Assembly (NCBI GenBank): GCA_012026795.1
Contig: VEPM01000018.1
Span: forward strand, 1 to 64,000
DNA length: 64,000 nucleotides
Direction: 5' to 3'
From: Candidatus Methanoperedens sp.
Lineage (GTDB): Archaea; Halobacteriota; Methanosarcinia; Methanosarcinales; Methanoperedenaceae
Positions 44,531-54,823 of the stretch are shown one piece after another (position 1 is the stretch's first letter; each line of letters opens with the position of its first letter). The notes under the pieces were generated by a model, which saw only the letters and a list, made by a program, of their open reading frames with translations, was not told the origin of the DNA and made no database searches. A program made the position numbers and the translations under genes.

Positions 44531-45397
44531 ATGACTTCAAACCCCCTGATCTCTGTTATTGTGGCTGTATATAACGGTGCCAAAACCTTACAACGTTGTA
44601 TCGATAGTGTATCAAATCAGACTTATCTTAATAAAGAGCTTATTATCATCGACGGGGGTTCTACAGATGGTACGATAGAAATCCTAAGATCCGGCCAGGA
44701 TAAAATCACTTACTGGCAATCAGAGCCTGATAACGGTATTTATGATGCATGGAATAAGGCACTGGGTCATGCCAGGGGAGACTGGATATGTTTCCTTGGA
44801 TCTGATGATTATCTCTGGAATAATAATGTATTTGAAGAGATAATACCGCATCTGGCCAGGGCTGAATCGCAGGGTATGCGGATGGTGTATGGGCAGGTTG
44901 CAAGGGTAACAGAAAATAATGAGATAAGTTGTCTTGATGGTAATTCGTGGGAGTACACACGAAGGGGCATTATTATAGATGGAATATGCACTTTTGCGCA
45001 TCAGGGGATGTTTCATCATCGAAGCCTCTTTGAACGCTACGGGAAGTTTGATGAATCGTTTCGAATTGCAGGAGATTATGAACTGCTAATCAGGGTCTTT
45101 AAGGATGGAGAGGATGCTTATTTTGTAAACGGTTTAATTGTTGCAGGGATGCAAATCGGAGGGATTACTGCCAACACCGTAAAGCTAATTAAGGAAACAG
45201 CCAGGGCACGCCGGAAAAATCAATTGAGGGCGATCACAATACCCTGGCTCATATCTTACGCCTGGGCTATTTGCTTTCCGTTTTTGAATTTTTTGATCGG
45301 AAGGAAGTATGTCAGGTATTTAGTTAACTCCGGGAAATATTCGATCACATATCTTTCTTACAAGAAGAAAGTTATCCTGAAGGGCAAGGATAATTAA
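44531..45397 (+). CDS. Glycosyltransferase family 2
   Basis: The 288-residue enzyme has the GT-A start LISVIVAVYNGAKTLQRCID, the donor-binding ELIIIDGGSTDGTIEI, and the metal site FLGSDDYLWNN near 93. A CTFAHQGMFHHRSLFERYGK segment and a GDYELLIRV follow. Two hydrophobic segments near the C-terminus (ITIPWLISYAWAICFPFLNF) suggest membrane contact. It is the last sugar-transfer gene before aglB and starts 9 bases after fcl. Confidence 0.9.
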   Translation: MTSNPLISVIVAVYNGAKTLQRCIDSVSNQTYLNKELIIIDGGSTDGTIEILRSGQDKITYWQSEPDNGIYDAWNKALGHARGDWICFLGSDDYLWNNNVFEEIIPHLARAESQGMRMVYGQVARVTENNEISCLDGNSWEYTRRGIIIDGICTFAHQGMFHHRSLFERYGKFDESFRIAGDYELLIRVFKDGEDAYFVNGLIVAGMQIGGITANTVKLIKETARARRKNQLRAITIPWLISYAWAICFPFLNFLIGRKYVRYLVNSGKYSITYLSYKKKVILKGKDN

Positions 45398-45513
45398 TGA
45401 GCCTGAATCTATGGCGAAAACGCAAAAACAATAAGAAAATAAGATAAATATACAATAATCCGTAAACTTTATAGTCTCCGAATTCCACTTATAAATCTGT
45501 TCCGAGGTGTACA

Positions 45514-48105
45514 TTGGCTAAAGCAAAAACTAAAAAACAATACAGGGAAAAACAGGGCAATAGTATAAATACAAAAGAAACGATGACGTCTTTGAAAGTC
45601 ACGTACCTTTCATATATACTTCTTATTGCGATATTCCTTTTCTCATTTTATATACGTGGCATAACCCCCATGGAAGTCGTCTTCCAGAAGGGACTTGTGG
45701 GTTTTGCGACGGATGATTCTGTATTCCATATGAGACTTGTAGAGAATACGATCCAATTTTTTCCTAACAGGATATTTTTCGATGCATTTACGATCTATCC
45801 ATATGGAAGCACCATTCACTGGGGGCCATTATTTGACCAGATGATAGCATTTTTTGCGATAGTTGCCGGTCTGCTCTTAAATGGTGGATTGCCGGCACAG
45901 TCCACGATAGATACTGTTGGTGTCTTCTTTCCTGCAGTATTGGGTGCTCTTGTTGTATTTCCGGTATACTTTATCGGTAAGGAATTATTCGGTAACAAAG
46001 CAGGACTTATCGGGGCATTTCTGATAGCTATTCTCCCGGGTCAATTCCTTGGAAGGTCTGTCCTGGGTTTTACGGATAATCATATAGCTGAGGTTTTGTT
46101 CACTACTTTGATGATGATGTTCTTCATAATTGCCATTAAAAAAGCTGAAAACATCACCCTGGATCACTGGCTTAAGAGAGATTGGGCTACCTTAAAGGTT
46201 CCTATAATTTATTCTCTTCTGGCCGGAATTTCATTTGGGGCATACCTGTTGACATGGACCACAGGCGTGTTTTTCGCGGTTGTATTTGGTATTTTTATAA
46301 TCACTCAATATATTATAGATCACTTAAGAGGAAAATCTACGGAATACCTTGGTATTGTGGGAATAATAGCTTATTTTGTTGCTATGATAATGGTACTGCC
46401 ATATGTTAGTTTAGATAATAGATTTGCTGTATTCAGGTATTCTGAATTGCATATTATAGTTACCGGAGGTATAGCAGTTATTTTTGCTATTTTGAGTCTT
46501 GTTTCCAGGGAAATGAATAAACGGGAATACAAAGGATATCATTATCTATTATTCGTTTTAGCTGCAATTACTGTTGGAATAATACTCCTGGAATTGATAT
46601 CTCCCGATCTTTATAACGCTACAATAGGTCAAATAGGAGTTCTTTTTGGAGGATTTGATGAAAGCGGTTTAACTATAGGAGAAGCCTGGCCCACAAGCTA
46701 CGCGGCTGCGCTGGGGAGTTTTGGATATAATTATATTCTGTCGTATATTGCAATTATCCTTCTTTGTTATTATGTTCTCAAGAAATCCAATGCAGAATAC
46801 TCATTAATGGTTGTCTGGAGTCTTTTCGTCCTGGGTATAATGCTTGCCCAGAACAGGTTTACATATTATTATGCTGTAAACGTAGCAATACTCTCAGGTA
46901 TAATTGGTTCCATATTCCTGGATTTTGCTGACTGGAAAAGTTTTAATTCCAACGATATTATCGAATGTGTAAAAAAGATAAGGGTACAGCACATTATTTC
47001 TCTTATCCTTGTAATCGCTGTTATCGGATTCTTGCCATCTGGTGCATCTCCTTATCAATTAACTATGGCAGATGCGCCGGGGGGCGCTGTTTCATCAGGA
47101 TTTTACGAATGGAATGAAGCATTGACCTGGATGAAAGATAATACTCCTGTACCTGATTTACCATATTATTCAATTTATCAAAAACCGGAGCCAGGCCAAC
47201 CATATAACTATTCCAGGAATGATTATGGTGTTATGAGCTGGTGGGATTATGGCCACATCATCACATACTGGGGACACCGGATCCCTAACGCGAATCCCTT
47301 CCAGTCAGGCATTGGCGGTGGCCTGACACATGAACCTGGTGCATCAACATTCCTGACCGCACAAACAGAAGAAGAGGCAAATGCTGTACTTGATAAATTG
47401 GGTATTAACGGAAAACCGGGAGCAAGATACGTTGTAAGCAATGCGTATATGGCGTATGCTATACAACCGATATTCGCCAGATGGAATAAAAGTGATGTTT
47501 ATGGGAGTGTATATGCTATCAATACCAGAGGAGGACAATTGATTGTCCCGGGCAAGAAATACTATGATACAATGGAAAGCCGGCTACATATTTTTGATAC
47601 CAACGGTATGAAGTATTACAGATTGGTTCACGAATCCCGGCCTAATCCTAATACACAGGGAGGATATTATGAAGTGGGAGTATATAATCAGGGTAACCAA
47701 ATTGCACCAGTCTGTGATCAGAATATATGTGTAGGTAAATACTGGTATAATTTTGCTTTTAAATCAGATATACCAGTTGAATATTCAGGATATGCAAAGG
47801 TATTCGAATATGTAAAAGGAGCAAGGATCACAGGAAGTGCTCCGACTGGTACTAATGTCACGCTGACCAACACGATAAAAACGAATATCGGAAGAACGAT
47901 CCAGTATAAACAGGTGACAACTTCGAATGGAGCTTATGCATTCACCGTTCCTTATTCAACGCTTGGCCCGATCCAGGGTGAGACGCGGTTTGACACAGCG
48001 CCTGTAGGTCCTTATTCCGTGACAGCAGGTAATGTCTCAAAGCAGGTTGATGTTGCTGAAAGGGATGTACTTGATGGAGGAACTATAACCATTGACATTG
48101 TCTGA
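45514..48105 (+). CDS. aglB: Oligosaccharyltransferase AglB (STT3 family)
   Basis: AglB moves a lipid-linked glycan onto Asn in N-x-S/T sequons outside the cell. The 863-residue protein has about 13 N-terminal membrane helices. The first external loop carries GFATDDSVFHMRL, the metal-binding acidic pair. The signature WWDYGHIITYWGHR lies near 578 in the soluble domain. A beta-rich carboxypeptidase-regulatory-like tail (ARITGSAPTGTNVTLTNT) ends it. The start is TTG 45514 with GAGGTG 3 bases upstream. A hairpin-plus-T-run terminator follows. Its place at the end of the island ties the glycan to N-glycosylation. Confidence 0.95.
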   Translation: MAKAKTKKQYREKQGNSINTKETMTSLKVTYLSYILLIAIFLFSFYIRGITPMEVVFQKGLVGFATDDSVFHMRLVENTIQFFPNRIFFDAFTIYPYGSTIHWGPLFDQMIAFFAIVAGLLLNGGLPAQSTIDTVGVFFPAVLGALVVFPVYFIGKELFGNKAGLIGAFLIAILPGQFLGRSVLGFTDNHIAEVLFTTLMMMFFIIAIKKAENITLDHWLKRDWATLKVPIIYSLLAGISFGAYLLTWTTGVFFAVVFGIFIITQYIIDHLRGKSTEYLGIVGIIAYFVAMIMVLPYVSLDNRFAVFRYSELHIIVTGGIAVIFAILSLVSREMNKREYKGYHYLLFVLAAITVGIILLELISPDLYNATIGQIGVLFGGFDESGLTIGEAWPTSYAAALGSFGYNYILSYIAIILLCYYVLKKSNAEYSLMVVWSLFVLGIMLAQNRFTYYYAVNVAILSGIIGSIFLDFADWKSFNSNDIIECVKKIRVQHIISLILVIAVIGFLPSGASPYQLTMADAPGGAVSSGFYEWNEALTWMKDNTPVPDLPYYSIYQKPEPGQPYNYSRNDYGVMSWWDYGHIITYWGHRIPNANPFQSGIGGGLTHEPGASTFLTAQTEEEANAVLDKLGINGKPGARYVVSNAYMAYAIQPIFARWNKSDVYGSVYAINTRGGQLIVPGKKYYDTMESRLHIFDTNGMKYYRLVHESRPNPNTQGGYYEVGVYNQGNQIAPVCDQNICVGKYWYNFAFKSDIPVEYSGYAKVFEYVKGARITGSAPTGTNVTLTNTIKTNIGRTIQYKQVTTSNGAYAFTVPYSTLGPIQGETRFDTAPVGPYSVTAGNVSKQVDVAERDVLDGGTITIDIV

Positions 48106-48126
48106 ATATTGAAGCAGCGGGAACAC

Positions 48127-48162
48127 GCATGGATACAAAAATAAATCCGTGCATATTTTTTT
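48127..48162 (+). terminator. Hairpin plus T-run terminator after aglB
   Basis: GCATGGAT (48127-48134) pairs with ATCCGTGC (48145-48152), with one T-G wobble, around a 10-base loop. A run of seven T begins at 48156. It lies 22 bases past the aglB stop and probably ends the glycan-island transcript. Confidence 0.55.
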
Positions 48163-48252
48163 AATTGAATTAAAGTATTCTTTGCCGATTGGAAATGAAA
48201 TTTAAAAAATGAGGATTATTGAAACCCTCTACTTAAAAAAGTTACTTAATAT

Positions 48253-48441
48253 TTAATATCTTGCTGGCTTATGTTTCTGGTAGCATTCCCTGCAATATAC
48301 CGGTCTGTCGCCTGATGGCACAAATGGTACTTCAGTTTCCTGCTTGCAGTCTGCACATGTTGCTTTATGCATTTCTCTTGGTCCGCTGGGTCTGAAGCCT
48401 CTGCCTCCACCACGTGAACCGCCTCTTCTATCGTTGTCCAT
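48253..48441 (-). CDS. Small RGG-rich zinc-binding protein
   Basis: This 62-residue protein has an N-terminal Arg/Gly-rich stretch (DNDRRGGSRGGGRGFRPSGP), typical of RNA-binding tails. A four-Cys zinc ribbon follows: KATCADCKQETEVPF and YCRECYQKHKP. Similar archaeal proteins (MHKATCADCGQETEVPF pattern) are small and conserved among Methanosarcinales, probably binding nucleic acid. It lies alone on the minus strand, convergent with aglB. Confidence 0.75.
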   Translation of the reverse strand: MDNDRRGGSRGGGRGFRPSGPREMHKATCADCKQETEVPFVPSGDRPVYCRECYQKHKPARY

Positions 48442-48641
48442 TTATTTCTTTCCTTTATATTTTAAACCAATTAACCTAAAAAAACAGCCTTAGATAATTC
48501 ATTTTATCTAATAGTTGCCATATATAAGCCAACCGATTAACACTGATTTGGTTATTCATGAATATATATCTTTGCATCATAAAATTATTATAATTTGATA
48601 TAGTAAACTATTTATTTCAAATTCATCATGATAATTATAAT

Positions 48642-50306
48642 ATGAAGTATAAGAAGAGATTCGTTGTCCTATTAATAATCATGTTGTTTGCCAGCTCTTT
48701 TCCGGTGGCAGCTTTCATAACAGATGAAATAGAATGGGCGCCTGCGGTAGAAGGTACTCTTTACAAAGGAAGCACTCTCACGAATGGACCGTATATGGTA
48801 AAAGCAGTACAATTCCCATCTCCTGTCAGGGGATTTAAGAACTTTAAAGGAGAGATAATTCCGGAAACTTCAGTTGATCCGATGGTATATCTCGAGGTAT
48901 ATAAGGATGGCACTTTCCTTAAAGAAGCTTTATTGACCATACAAAGCGGACCGGATTTAGACCCCGATTACGAGGTCAAGATTTCGGGAACGGGTTTTCT
49001 TCCGGGAAATTCAAAAGAATGGGTAATGGAATACTATAAGCCATGGGCAAAAGTTGCGGTCTCATTAAGAGGAAAGCCTGAACTTGATGTAACCGTTACA
49101 ACGGAAAAAAAATCATATACTTCAAGCCGTGACCAGGTCATAACAGCTAAAGTCACTGTTAAAAACAACGGTGATGCTATTGCTAAGAATGTGGATGTTC
49201 TCCTGAATCCGGATAAACTGGTTCTCAGGGGAGGCGGTACAGGACAGCTCCACCAATCATATATTGAATTGAAAAAAGATGAAAGTAAAAGTTATGAAGT
49301 CGTATTCCTGGTTCCTGAGGTACTGGATCAGGAAACCTATAATTTAAGCGCAGATACAAAAAGCTTCGATGTTAAAAATCTCGAATACAAATCAAACGGA
49401 TATGTTTCCATTACAATCTCCCCCAAACAGAGTTATTATTCAGTAAGCAAAACCCTCAGCAAAAGCCGCATATATCTCAATGATATGCTAATGGTCAGAT
49501 TAAATGTTGCAAATAATGGTGCAATGGATATGACAGATATTACCTTAACAGATAGCATAAACCCAAATTTCGAATTAAAATCCGATATACCGTTGACCTG
49601 GGATATACCTGTCATTAAACCTGGGGAGTGGAAGGAGATAGCGTATTCCATCAAACCTCTGGAAACAAACATCAATGGATTTACATTTCCGGCAGTTAAT
49701 GCCCAATTCAAAGTTAATAATAAACAATATAATATTTCCTCGAATACTTCTACGGTTATTGTAAATGGGCCAAAAATAATAATTAATAAAACAGTAGATA
49801 AACAGATTGTAAACATCAGTGATGATGTAACAGTGACAGTGAGCATTCAGAATATAGGAAATATTGCAACACGTATGGAAGTTAAAGATTTTCTTCCGGA
49901 GAATGTAAGCCTTGTCAGCGGTTCAACGTCTCTTGATTCGACATTCCTGGAGTTAAATACTCCTATAGGATTCAGCTATATAATCAGGATAAATACCAGA
50001 GAAAATATTGAACTACCTGCGGCTATGGCTAACTATACCGGCATAGAATACAGGGGAATGACACGCTCATCTGTAAAATCCGGACGCCCTGTCATCACAA
50101 TTTTTGATCCATCAGCGAATAGATCGATAAATCCAGACATTCCGACTCTTACTCCAAATGTCCAGATGAAATCAGTAGAAGCTATCCTGCCACAGGCAAC
50201 CTCATCACCCCCTTTAGAACCAACTCCCACTCCCATCACTCCGGGATTCGGTATCATGTTTGGGATCATTGTATTGATGCTTGCTTCAATTTCCAGGCAT
50301 AAATGA
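48642..50306 (+). CDS. COG1361-type surface protein with PGF-CTERM-like anchor
   Basis: The 554-residue protein begins with a signal peptide (MKYKKRFVVLLIIMLFASSF), has beta-sandwich COG1361/DUF11-like repeats, and ends with a Thr/Pro linker (SSPPLEPTPTPIT). The tail PGFGIMFGIIVLMLASISRHK-like segment is a PGF motif, a hydrophobic helix and basic residues. This is the archaeosortase A recognition signal, predicting cleavage and lipid attachment. Many N-x-S/T sequons fit AglB substrates. It is paralogous to the proteins at 50941 and 57620 (shared SKEWVMEYYKPWAKVAVSLR motif). Confidence 0.8.
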   Translation: MKYKKRFVVLLIIMLFASSFPVAAFITDEIEWAPAVEGTLYKGSTLTNGPYMVKAVQFPSPVRGFKNFKGEIIPETSVDPMVYLEVYKDGTFLKEALLTIQSGPDLDPDYEVKISGTGFLPGNSKEWVMEYYKPWAKVAVSLRGKPELDVTVTTEKKSYTSSRDQVITAKVTVKNNGDAIAKNVDVLLNPDKLVLRGGGTGQLHQSYIELKKDESKSYEVVFLVPEVLDQETYNLSADTKSFDVKNLEYKSNGYVSITISPKQSYYSVSKTLSKSRIYLNDMLMVRLNVANNGAMDMTDITLTDSINPNFELKSDIPLTWDIPVIKPGEWKEIAYSIKPLETNINGFTFPAVNAQFKVNNKQYNISSNTSTVIVNGPKIIINKTVDKQIVNISDDVTVTVSIQNIGNIATRMEVKDFLPENVSLVSGSTSLDSTFLELNTPIGFSYIIRINTRENIELPAAMANYTGIEYRGMTRSSVKSGRPVITIFDPSANRSINPDIPTLTPNVQMKSVEAILPQATSSPPLEPTPTPITPGFGIMFGIIVLMLASISRHK

Positions 50307-50349
50307 TCAAGAAGCATTTTTATATGACTTTGATAAATGCAGTTGGTAC

Positions 50350-50922
50350 ATGAAAGAGATAATTTTTGTAGGACGATCTAATGTTGGTAAATCCACTCTG
50401 ATCAGGGCGCTTACAGGAAAAAAAGTCCCTGTAGGAAAACTTCCGGGCGTAACAAGAAAGCCACTTCATTTACCTTACCAGAATATTCAAATTACCGATA
50501 TGCCGGGATTTGGATACATGAGCAGGATAACCAGGAAAGGCCAGGAAGCGATAAAGGATAATATTGTTCATTATATAGAAGATAATGCATCAAATATCCT
50601 TCTTGCAGTTCTGGTCGTAAATACAACATCGTTTGCAGAAATCGTGGACAGGTGGACCTGGAAAAATGAAATACCTGTGGAAGTTGAGCTTTTCGAGTTC
50701 TTCGGTGAACTGGACATAGATGTGATAGTAGCTGCTAATAAAATGGATAAAGTGAAGGATAGGGATTTAGCGCTTGATGAGATAGCACAACGGTTAGGCA
50801 TGTCACCTCCCTGGAGACAGTGGCTGGATAAGATCGTTCCTGTAAGCGCAAAAAAAGGAAATCTTGGCGAATTAAAACAACTGATACAAAAGAAAATGGA
50901 AAAAATCTCTAATTCAGTTTAG
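50350..50922 (+). CDS. engB: EngB/YihA-type GTPase
   Basis: The P-loop is IIFVGRSNVGKSTLIRALTG at the start. DMPGFGYM gives G3, ANKMDK gives G4, and PVSAKKGN gives G5. This is the EngB/YihA family, bound to ribosome assembly in bacteria. The start ATG 50350 (MKEIIFVGRSN) matches the family N-terminus; an upstream in-frame start at 50281 lies inside the previous gene. It converges with the minus-strand surface-protein gene. Confidence 0.9.
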   Translation: MKEIIFVGRSNVGKSTLIRALTGKKVPVGKLPGVTRKPLHLPYQNIQITDMPGFGYMSRITRKGQEAIKDNIVHYIEDNASNILLAVLVVNTTSFAEIVDRWTWKNEIPVEVELFEFFGELDIDVIVAANKMDKVKDRDLALDEIAQRLGMSPPWRQWLDKIVPVSAKKGNLGELKQLIQKKMEKISNSV

Positions 50923-50940
50923 TTTCGGTATCGAAGTTAA

Positions 50941-52656
50941 TTAGGGATTATTTCCTACAAGGGAGCAAATGTCAGTTGTCATATTGACTTGTGGAATACC
51001 ATCGTTATTACTCCCGCACCCGATAAGAAGATTCAAAACAGAATTTGCGTCACCAAAAGTTGGTGTGGGTTCTACAATAACAGGTGGTTGTTCAGGCTCC
51101 TGTCCGGGATCAACTACAGGTTCAGCCCCTTGCTGGTCAATGGGTACTTCCGTAGAATTATCCGATATTTCAAAAGCTGGATCAGGGGTGGGTTCCGGAG
51201 TTGGCTCGGGGGTTGGCGGCGGCCTGATGCTCAGGAGGAGTTCTTCGCTCATTGTAGTTAATTTTGAACCCTGGGAGCCTAATTCAAAATATTCTGCTTT
51301 AGCCGGAGGCAACAGAACAGGTTCTAAGGAATTTGTAGTGAGAGTATAGCTTATACTTGATTCCTTTCCGGCTTCAAGATACTCTCCAATGGTTGTAGTA
51401 CCGTTTATGAGCGTAGTATCCGGCTGTAGATCGTCTTTGATCATGACCATTGTGGGAGTGGTTCCGCTATTTTTAGCGATGACAGTAACGGTCACTTCAT
51501 CACCGCCAGGATTAATTTCTGATTTATCTGCCTGTTTACTCAGTTCAATCCTTGGCCCATATATTACGGTCTCCGGTCTGTTCGACTGGATCATGTAATA
51601 TTCATTCTTCATATCAAATTCCGCGGTAGTGGAGGGGAATATTACTTTCCCGGCTCCCGTTGGCTTCAAAAGATAGCGGAAATACCATTCTTTATTCGGA
51701 CCGACATTGACAACCCAGCGAAGCGTGCTATTGCTCACCTGTTTGAATCCTTTTGGAACGGAATCCACAATACTGATGTTCTTGAGTTCATAATCAGCAT
51801 TGTTCTTAAAAGAAATCGATACCATGATCAAGTCTTTTAAGTAAGCCTTTGAATTCGCATTCTTAGTCAGGGAAGGAGCTTGCTGGGGGGGTGGTGCGAT
51901 CAGGATAGTTTTTAGTTGTGTTTCTTTATAAGGAATATCCTTGGCATCAACTCCGCTGGAGTTCACGAATATATTAAATTTTTTTAGTTCCGTAATAGCT
52001 GGTGTTGAAAAAGTAACGCTCTCACTGATCTCCTTTCCTTTCGTGATCGTCTCATAATGATATTTTAATTTCCCTCTCAATGTAGGAAGTTCCGTACCTA
52101 AGTCCAGATCAACATCATTTATAGCGGCTGTTCCGGTATTTCTCAATGTGATCACTGCATTGATTTCAGTGTTCTGACTGGCTATATACTCATCATCAGT
52201 TTCTATTGATAGTTCTAATTGTGGTTTTCCTCTCTTGCTTAATTGTAATGTCGCCCATGGATTGTAACTTTCATATAACCAATCTTTGGATGAACCTGAC
52301 GGAAGTTGTACGACTTCAGCCCTAAATTCGCTATCAGCAGAGATAAATGACTCGCCTTGTGCGAGAAACGTTTCATTTAGAAAACTACCATTCCTGGAAA
52401 TATTTAATCCCACAAAAGGTTCGACCGGTTCAATTGGTATATTTTTATACTTTTCTGATTCTACAGGAGAGCTAAAAGCCACAACCTTTACAGAATAATC
52501 TCCAAACGAAATTACCTCGTTCCGTTTCAAGGTTCCGGATGTTCCGTTTTCCCATTCGAGCCCATCATAGGCAGCCGCAACACTGGCAAAATATAAAAAT
52601 ATAACACATATTATTATCCAATTTATTGGCCCTGAAATTTTCCTTCCTTCTGTCAT
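50941..52656 (-). CDS. COG1361-type surface protein with proline-rich tail
   Basis: The protein is a 571-residue paralogue of the 48642 product, with a signal or anchor helix near 13-30 and shared segments (SKDWLYESYNPWATLQLSKR, GKPQLELSIET). COG1361-like beta domains follow. The C-terminus is a PTPEPTPEPTPDP linker followed by VEPTPTFGDANSVLNLLIGC and a hydrophilic end. No PGF motif or final helix is present, unlike its paralogue, so anchoring must differ or the protein is secreted. Many N-x-S/T sequons are present. Confidence 0.75.
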   Translation of the reverse strand: MTEGRKISGPINWIIICVIFLYFASVAAAYDGLEWENGTSGTLKRNEVISFGDYSVKVVAFSSPVESEKYKNIPIEPVEPFVGLNISRNGSFLNETFLAQGESFISADSEFRAEVVQLPSGSSKDWLYESYNPWATLQLSKRGKPQLELSIETDDEYIASQNTEINAVITLRNTGTAAINDVDLDLGTELPTLRGKLKYHYETITKGKEISESVTFSTPAITELKKFNIFVNSSGVDAKDIPYKETQLKTILIAPPPQQAPSLTKNANSKAYLKDLIMVSISFKNNADYELKNISIVDSVPKGFKQVSNSTLRWVVNVGPNKEWYFRYLLKPTGAGKVIFPSTTAEFDMKNEYYMIQSNRPETVIYGPRIELSKQADKSEINPGGDEVTVTVIAKNSGTTPTMVMIKDDLQPDTTLINGTTTIGEYLEAGKESSISYTLTTNSLEPVLLPPAKAEYFELGSQGSKLTTMSEELLLSIRPPPTPEPTPEPTPDPAFEISDNSTEVPIDQQGAEPVVDPGQEPEQPPVIVEPTPTFGDANSVLNLLIGCGSNNDGIPQVNMTTDICSLVGNNP

Positions 52657-52727
52657 ATTACTAGTAAAATTATTTACAATAATCTTACAACCTCAGAGAT
52701 AATAAATCTTACATAGTACTTAAAGGC

Positions 52728-52774
52728 TATGTTCGTGGAATTGCGAACATACAAATAATCAGTATGATGATTAT
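52728..52774. promoter_or_regulatory. Two tandem perfect hairpins between lysS and the surface gene
   Basis: TATGTTCG (52728-52735) pairs with CGAACATA (52744-52751), and ATAATCA (52755-52761) pairs with TGATTAT (52768-52774). Both stems are perfect, with 8- and 6-base loops. They sit in the 123-base space past the LysRS stop on the minus strand. They may end the lysS transcript or act as a regulator site for the next gene. Confidence 0.35.
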
Positions 52775-52779
52775 GTTCT

Positions 52780-54288
52780 TTACAAACTTGCCTCTTTAAA
52801 CCTTTTTACAATGAAATCTTTCTCCAGGGACGCAAGGAAATGCCCTGCCCTGGGTCCGGACTTCAAACCAAGAAGTGCCAGATATACGGTCTCAAAAACC
52901 TGTTTTCCATCAAGACCTGTTTCCCTGGCAATCTTATACAGGTTATCATGTATCTCCTGTCCTGACATCCCATGCTCCAGTTCATCGGCAAGAATTGCGA
53001 GTGCAAGTTTCTGTTCTTTTGTGAAACTTTTTACCTGGGGAGGAATTGTCTCCTGGACTTTAAACTTAACAAACAGGGGAGCATATTTGGCAAGCCAGTT
53101 CCTTGCATTATTTGCTCTTTGCCTGATTGCTTCTACATCCGATGTATCGTAATCTGTTCGTTTCAGAACAGTAAGAAGATAGTCAAAACCCCTGTCACCA
53201 GCGATCTGTACCGCTGTAACCATGTGCCTGAAAGGGATCTTTGAAGGTTTTGTCCCTTCTGTCCTTGAAAGCTGGTAAGCTCTTTTATCGCCTTCAACCT
53301 GGTCATACTCGTCAATAAGATTAAGGAAGGAAAGACCCGGGTCAAATTCAATGTGTTTTTCGGGTTTTTGCCTGATGATAAGATAACGAAGGACCTCAGG
53401 CGGCACTATTTCAAGCATATCATTAATGGATATCGCAAGACCAGTAGATGAATGCATTGCACCTTTGCCTTTTAACATTATCCACTCATATACGATCGGA
53501 TAGGGAGGTTCGTAATCATATATTTCACGGGCGATACGTTTTCCCGTGTCATAAGAACCCCCGGCTGTAGCATGATCTTTGCCAAAAGGTTCAACAGTTG
53601 TACCAAACAGCGGCCAGCGCGCAGGCCAGTCAACGCGCCAGTTGAGTTTTCCACCGCCTTTCATGGAAACGGTTCCCGAAGAGCCGCATTTGCACACATA
53701 ATCAATAGTTTCCTTCTCTGCATCAAAACCCGTTACTTTCGTGGTGCTTAGCCGCCCGCATTCTTTGCATATCGTATTATATGGGCTCCAGTCAGGCTCA
53801 AGTTCGCGGCCTGCAACGTCTGACAATATCCGCGCGATTGCATCCCTGCTGGTGAGTGCTTTCTTAATTGATTCAATGTATTTTCCCTCTTTATAAAGCA
53901 CATCTGCCCTGTAAACTTCCGGTTTTATACCAAGAGTATGCAGCGCTTCAATAAAAGGCAGGAGGAAATGCTCTGCATAGCTCTTGTGGTTCCTGCAGGG
54001 GCATGGGATTTCAGAAAGCGGTTTTCCCACATGTGCTTCATAATCCTTTGAAAGGAACGGGTAAACTTTACGAAGAGGATCAAAAGTGTCAGCGATATAG
54101 ATCAGGCGTACATCTGCCCCTTTATCCAGAAGTGCTCTGTAAACCGCATCCGCAGTCACGACTTCTCTCATGTTCCCTATATGAATGGGGCCTGAAGGAG
54201 TAATTCCTGAGGCCACAGTATGCTTTTTTCCGCGCGAAAGCAGATTTTGCGCTATAACATCTGCCCAGTGTATTGTCTCTTCTGTCAT
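52780..54288 (-). CDS. lysS: Class I lysyl-tRNA synthetase
   Basis: The 502-residue enzyme charges tRNA-Lys. The class I HIGH motif appears as [11 protein letters not shown] near 33-43, and the KMSKS-like loop as [13 protein letters not shown] near 272. A zinc-binding pair is in [13 protein letters not shown] and [10 protein letters not shown]. The anticodon-binding helical C-terminal domain is complete. This archaeal-type enzyme (LysK form) is widespread in euryarchaea. Start is ATG. Confidence 0.93.
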   Translation of the reverse strand: MTEETIHWADVIAQNLLSRGKKHTVASGITPSGPIHIGNMREVVTADAVYRALLDKGADVRLIYIADTFDPLRKVYPFLSKDYEAHVGKPLSEIPCPCRNHKSYAEHFLLPFIEALHTLGIKPEVYRADVLYKEGKYIESIKKALTSRDAIARILSDVAGRELEPDWSPYNTICKECGRLSTTKVTGFDAEKETIDYVCKCGSSGTVSMKGGGKLNWRVDWPARWPLFGTTVEPFGKDHATAGGSYDTGKRIAREIYDYEPPYPIVYEWIMLKGKGAMHSSTGLAISINDMLEIVPPEVLRYLIIRQKPEKHIEFDPGLSFLNLIDEYDQVEGDKRAYQLSRTEGTKPSKIPFRHMVTAVQIAGDRGFDYLLTVLKRTDYDTSDVEAIRQRANNARNWLAKYAPLFVKFKVQETIPPQVKSFTKEQKLALAILADELEHGMSGQEIHDNLYKIARETGLDGKQVFETVYLALLGLKSGPRAGHFLASLEKDFIVKRFKEASL

Positions 54289-54356
54289 ATTCCCCTAAAA
54301 TCGCACAAGAGATATTAAAAGATACTCTTATCGTTTAATTCTCCAATAATTAGTGC

Positions 54357-54821
54357 ATGGCGCGAGTAGCTGTTGGAGGAACTTTTGACCCTTTGCATGA
54401 CGGGCATAAGGCACTTTTGATGAAAGCTGTTGAACTGGGAAGGAATGGTGAGCTGCTGATAGGGTTGACATCGGATGAAATGGTGAAAAACAAGAAACAT
54501 GAAGTCGATGATTACCGGTCGCGCTATAATGCAGTAATGGAATTTATCCGTGACCAGGGTGTTGTCCCCAGGATTGTAAAGCTTGATGACCCCTGTGGAC
54601 CGACCATAATTGAGGATTTTGATTATCTTGTGGTATCTCCTGAAACGCATCCTATCGGACTTAAAATAAACAGGATACGCAGTGAAAAAAACATGAAACC
54701 ATTAAAGATCGTTCTTGTTGATTATGTTTTTGCCGAAGATGGTTTACCGATATCGAGCACTCGTATCAGGAACGGGGAGATAGATGAGCACGGGAAGGTA
54801 TTAAATATGAATTCGCAATAG
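54357..54821 (+). CDS. coaD: Phosphopantetheine adenylyltransferase, archaeal type
   Basis: The protein is 154 residues with the nucleotidyl-transferase motif VAVGGTFDPLHDGHKALLMK (the T/HxGH motif) and the C-terminal ISSTRIRNGEID. Archaeal CoaD makes dephospho-CoA from 4'-phosphopantetheine. The TSDEMVKNKKHEVDDYRSR segment near 41 is typical. The gene starts with ATG and is divergent from lysS. Confidence 0.9.
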   Translation: MARVAVGGTFDPLHDGHKALLMKAVELGRNGELLIGLTSDEMVKNKKHEVDDYRSRYNAVMEFIRDQGVVPRIVKLDDPCGPTIIEDFDYLVVSPETHPIGLKINRIRSEKNMKPLKIVLVDYVFAEDGLPISSTRIRNGEIDEHGKVLNMNSQ

Positions 54822-54823
54822 AC

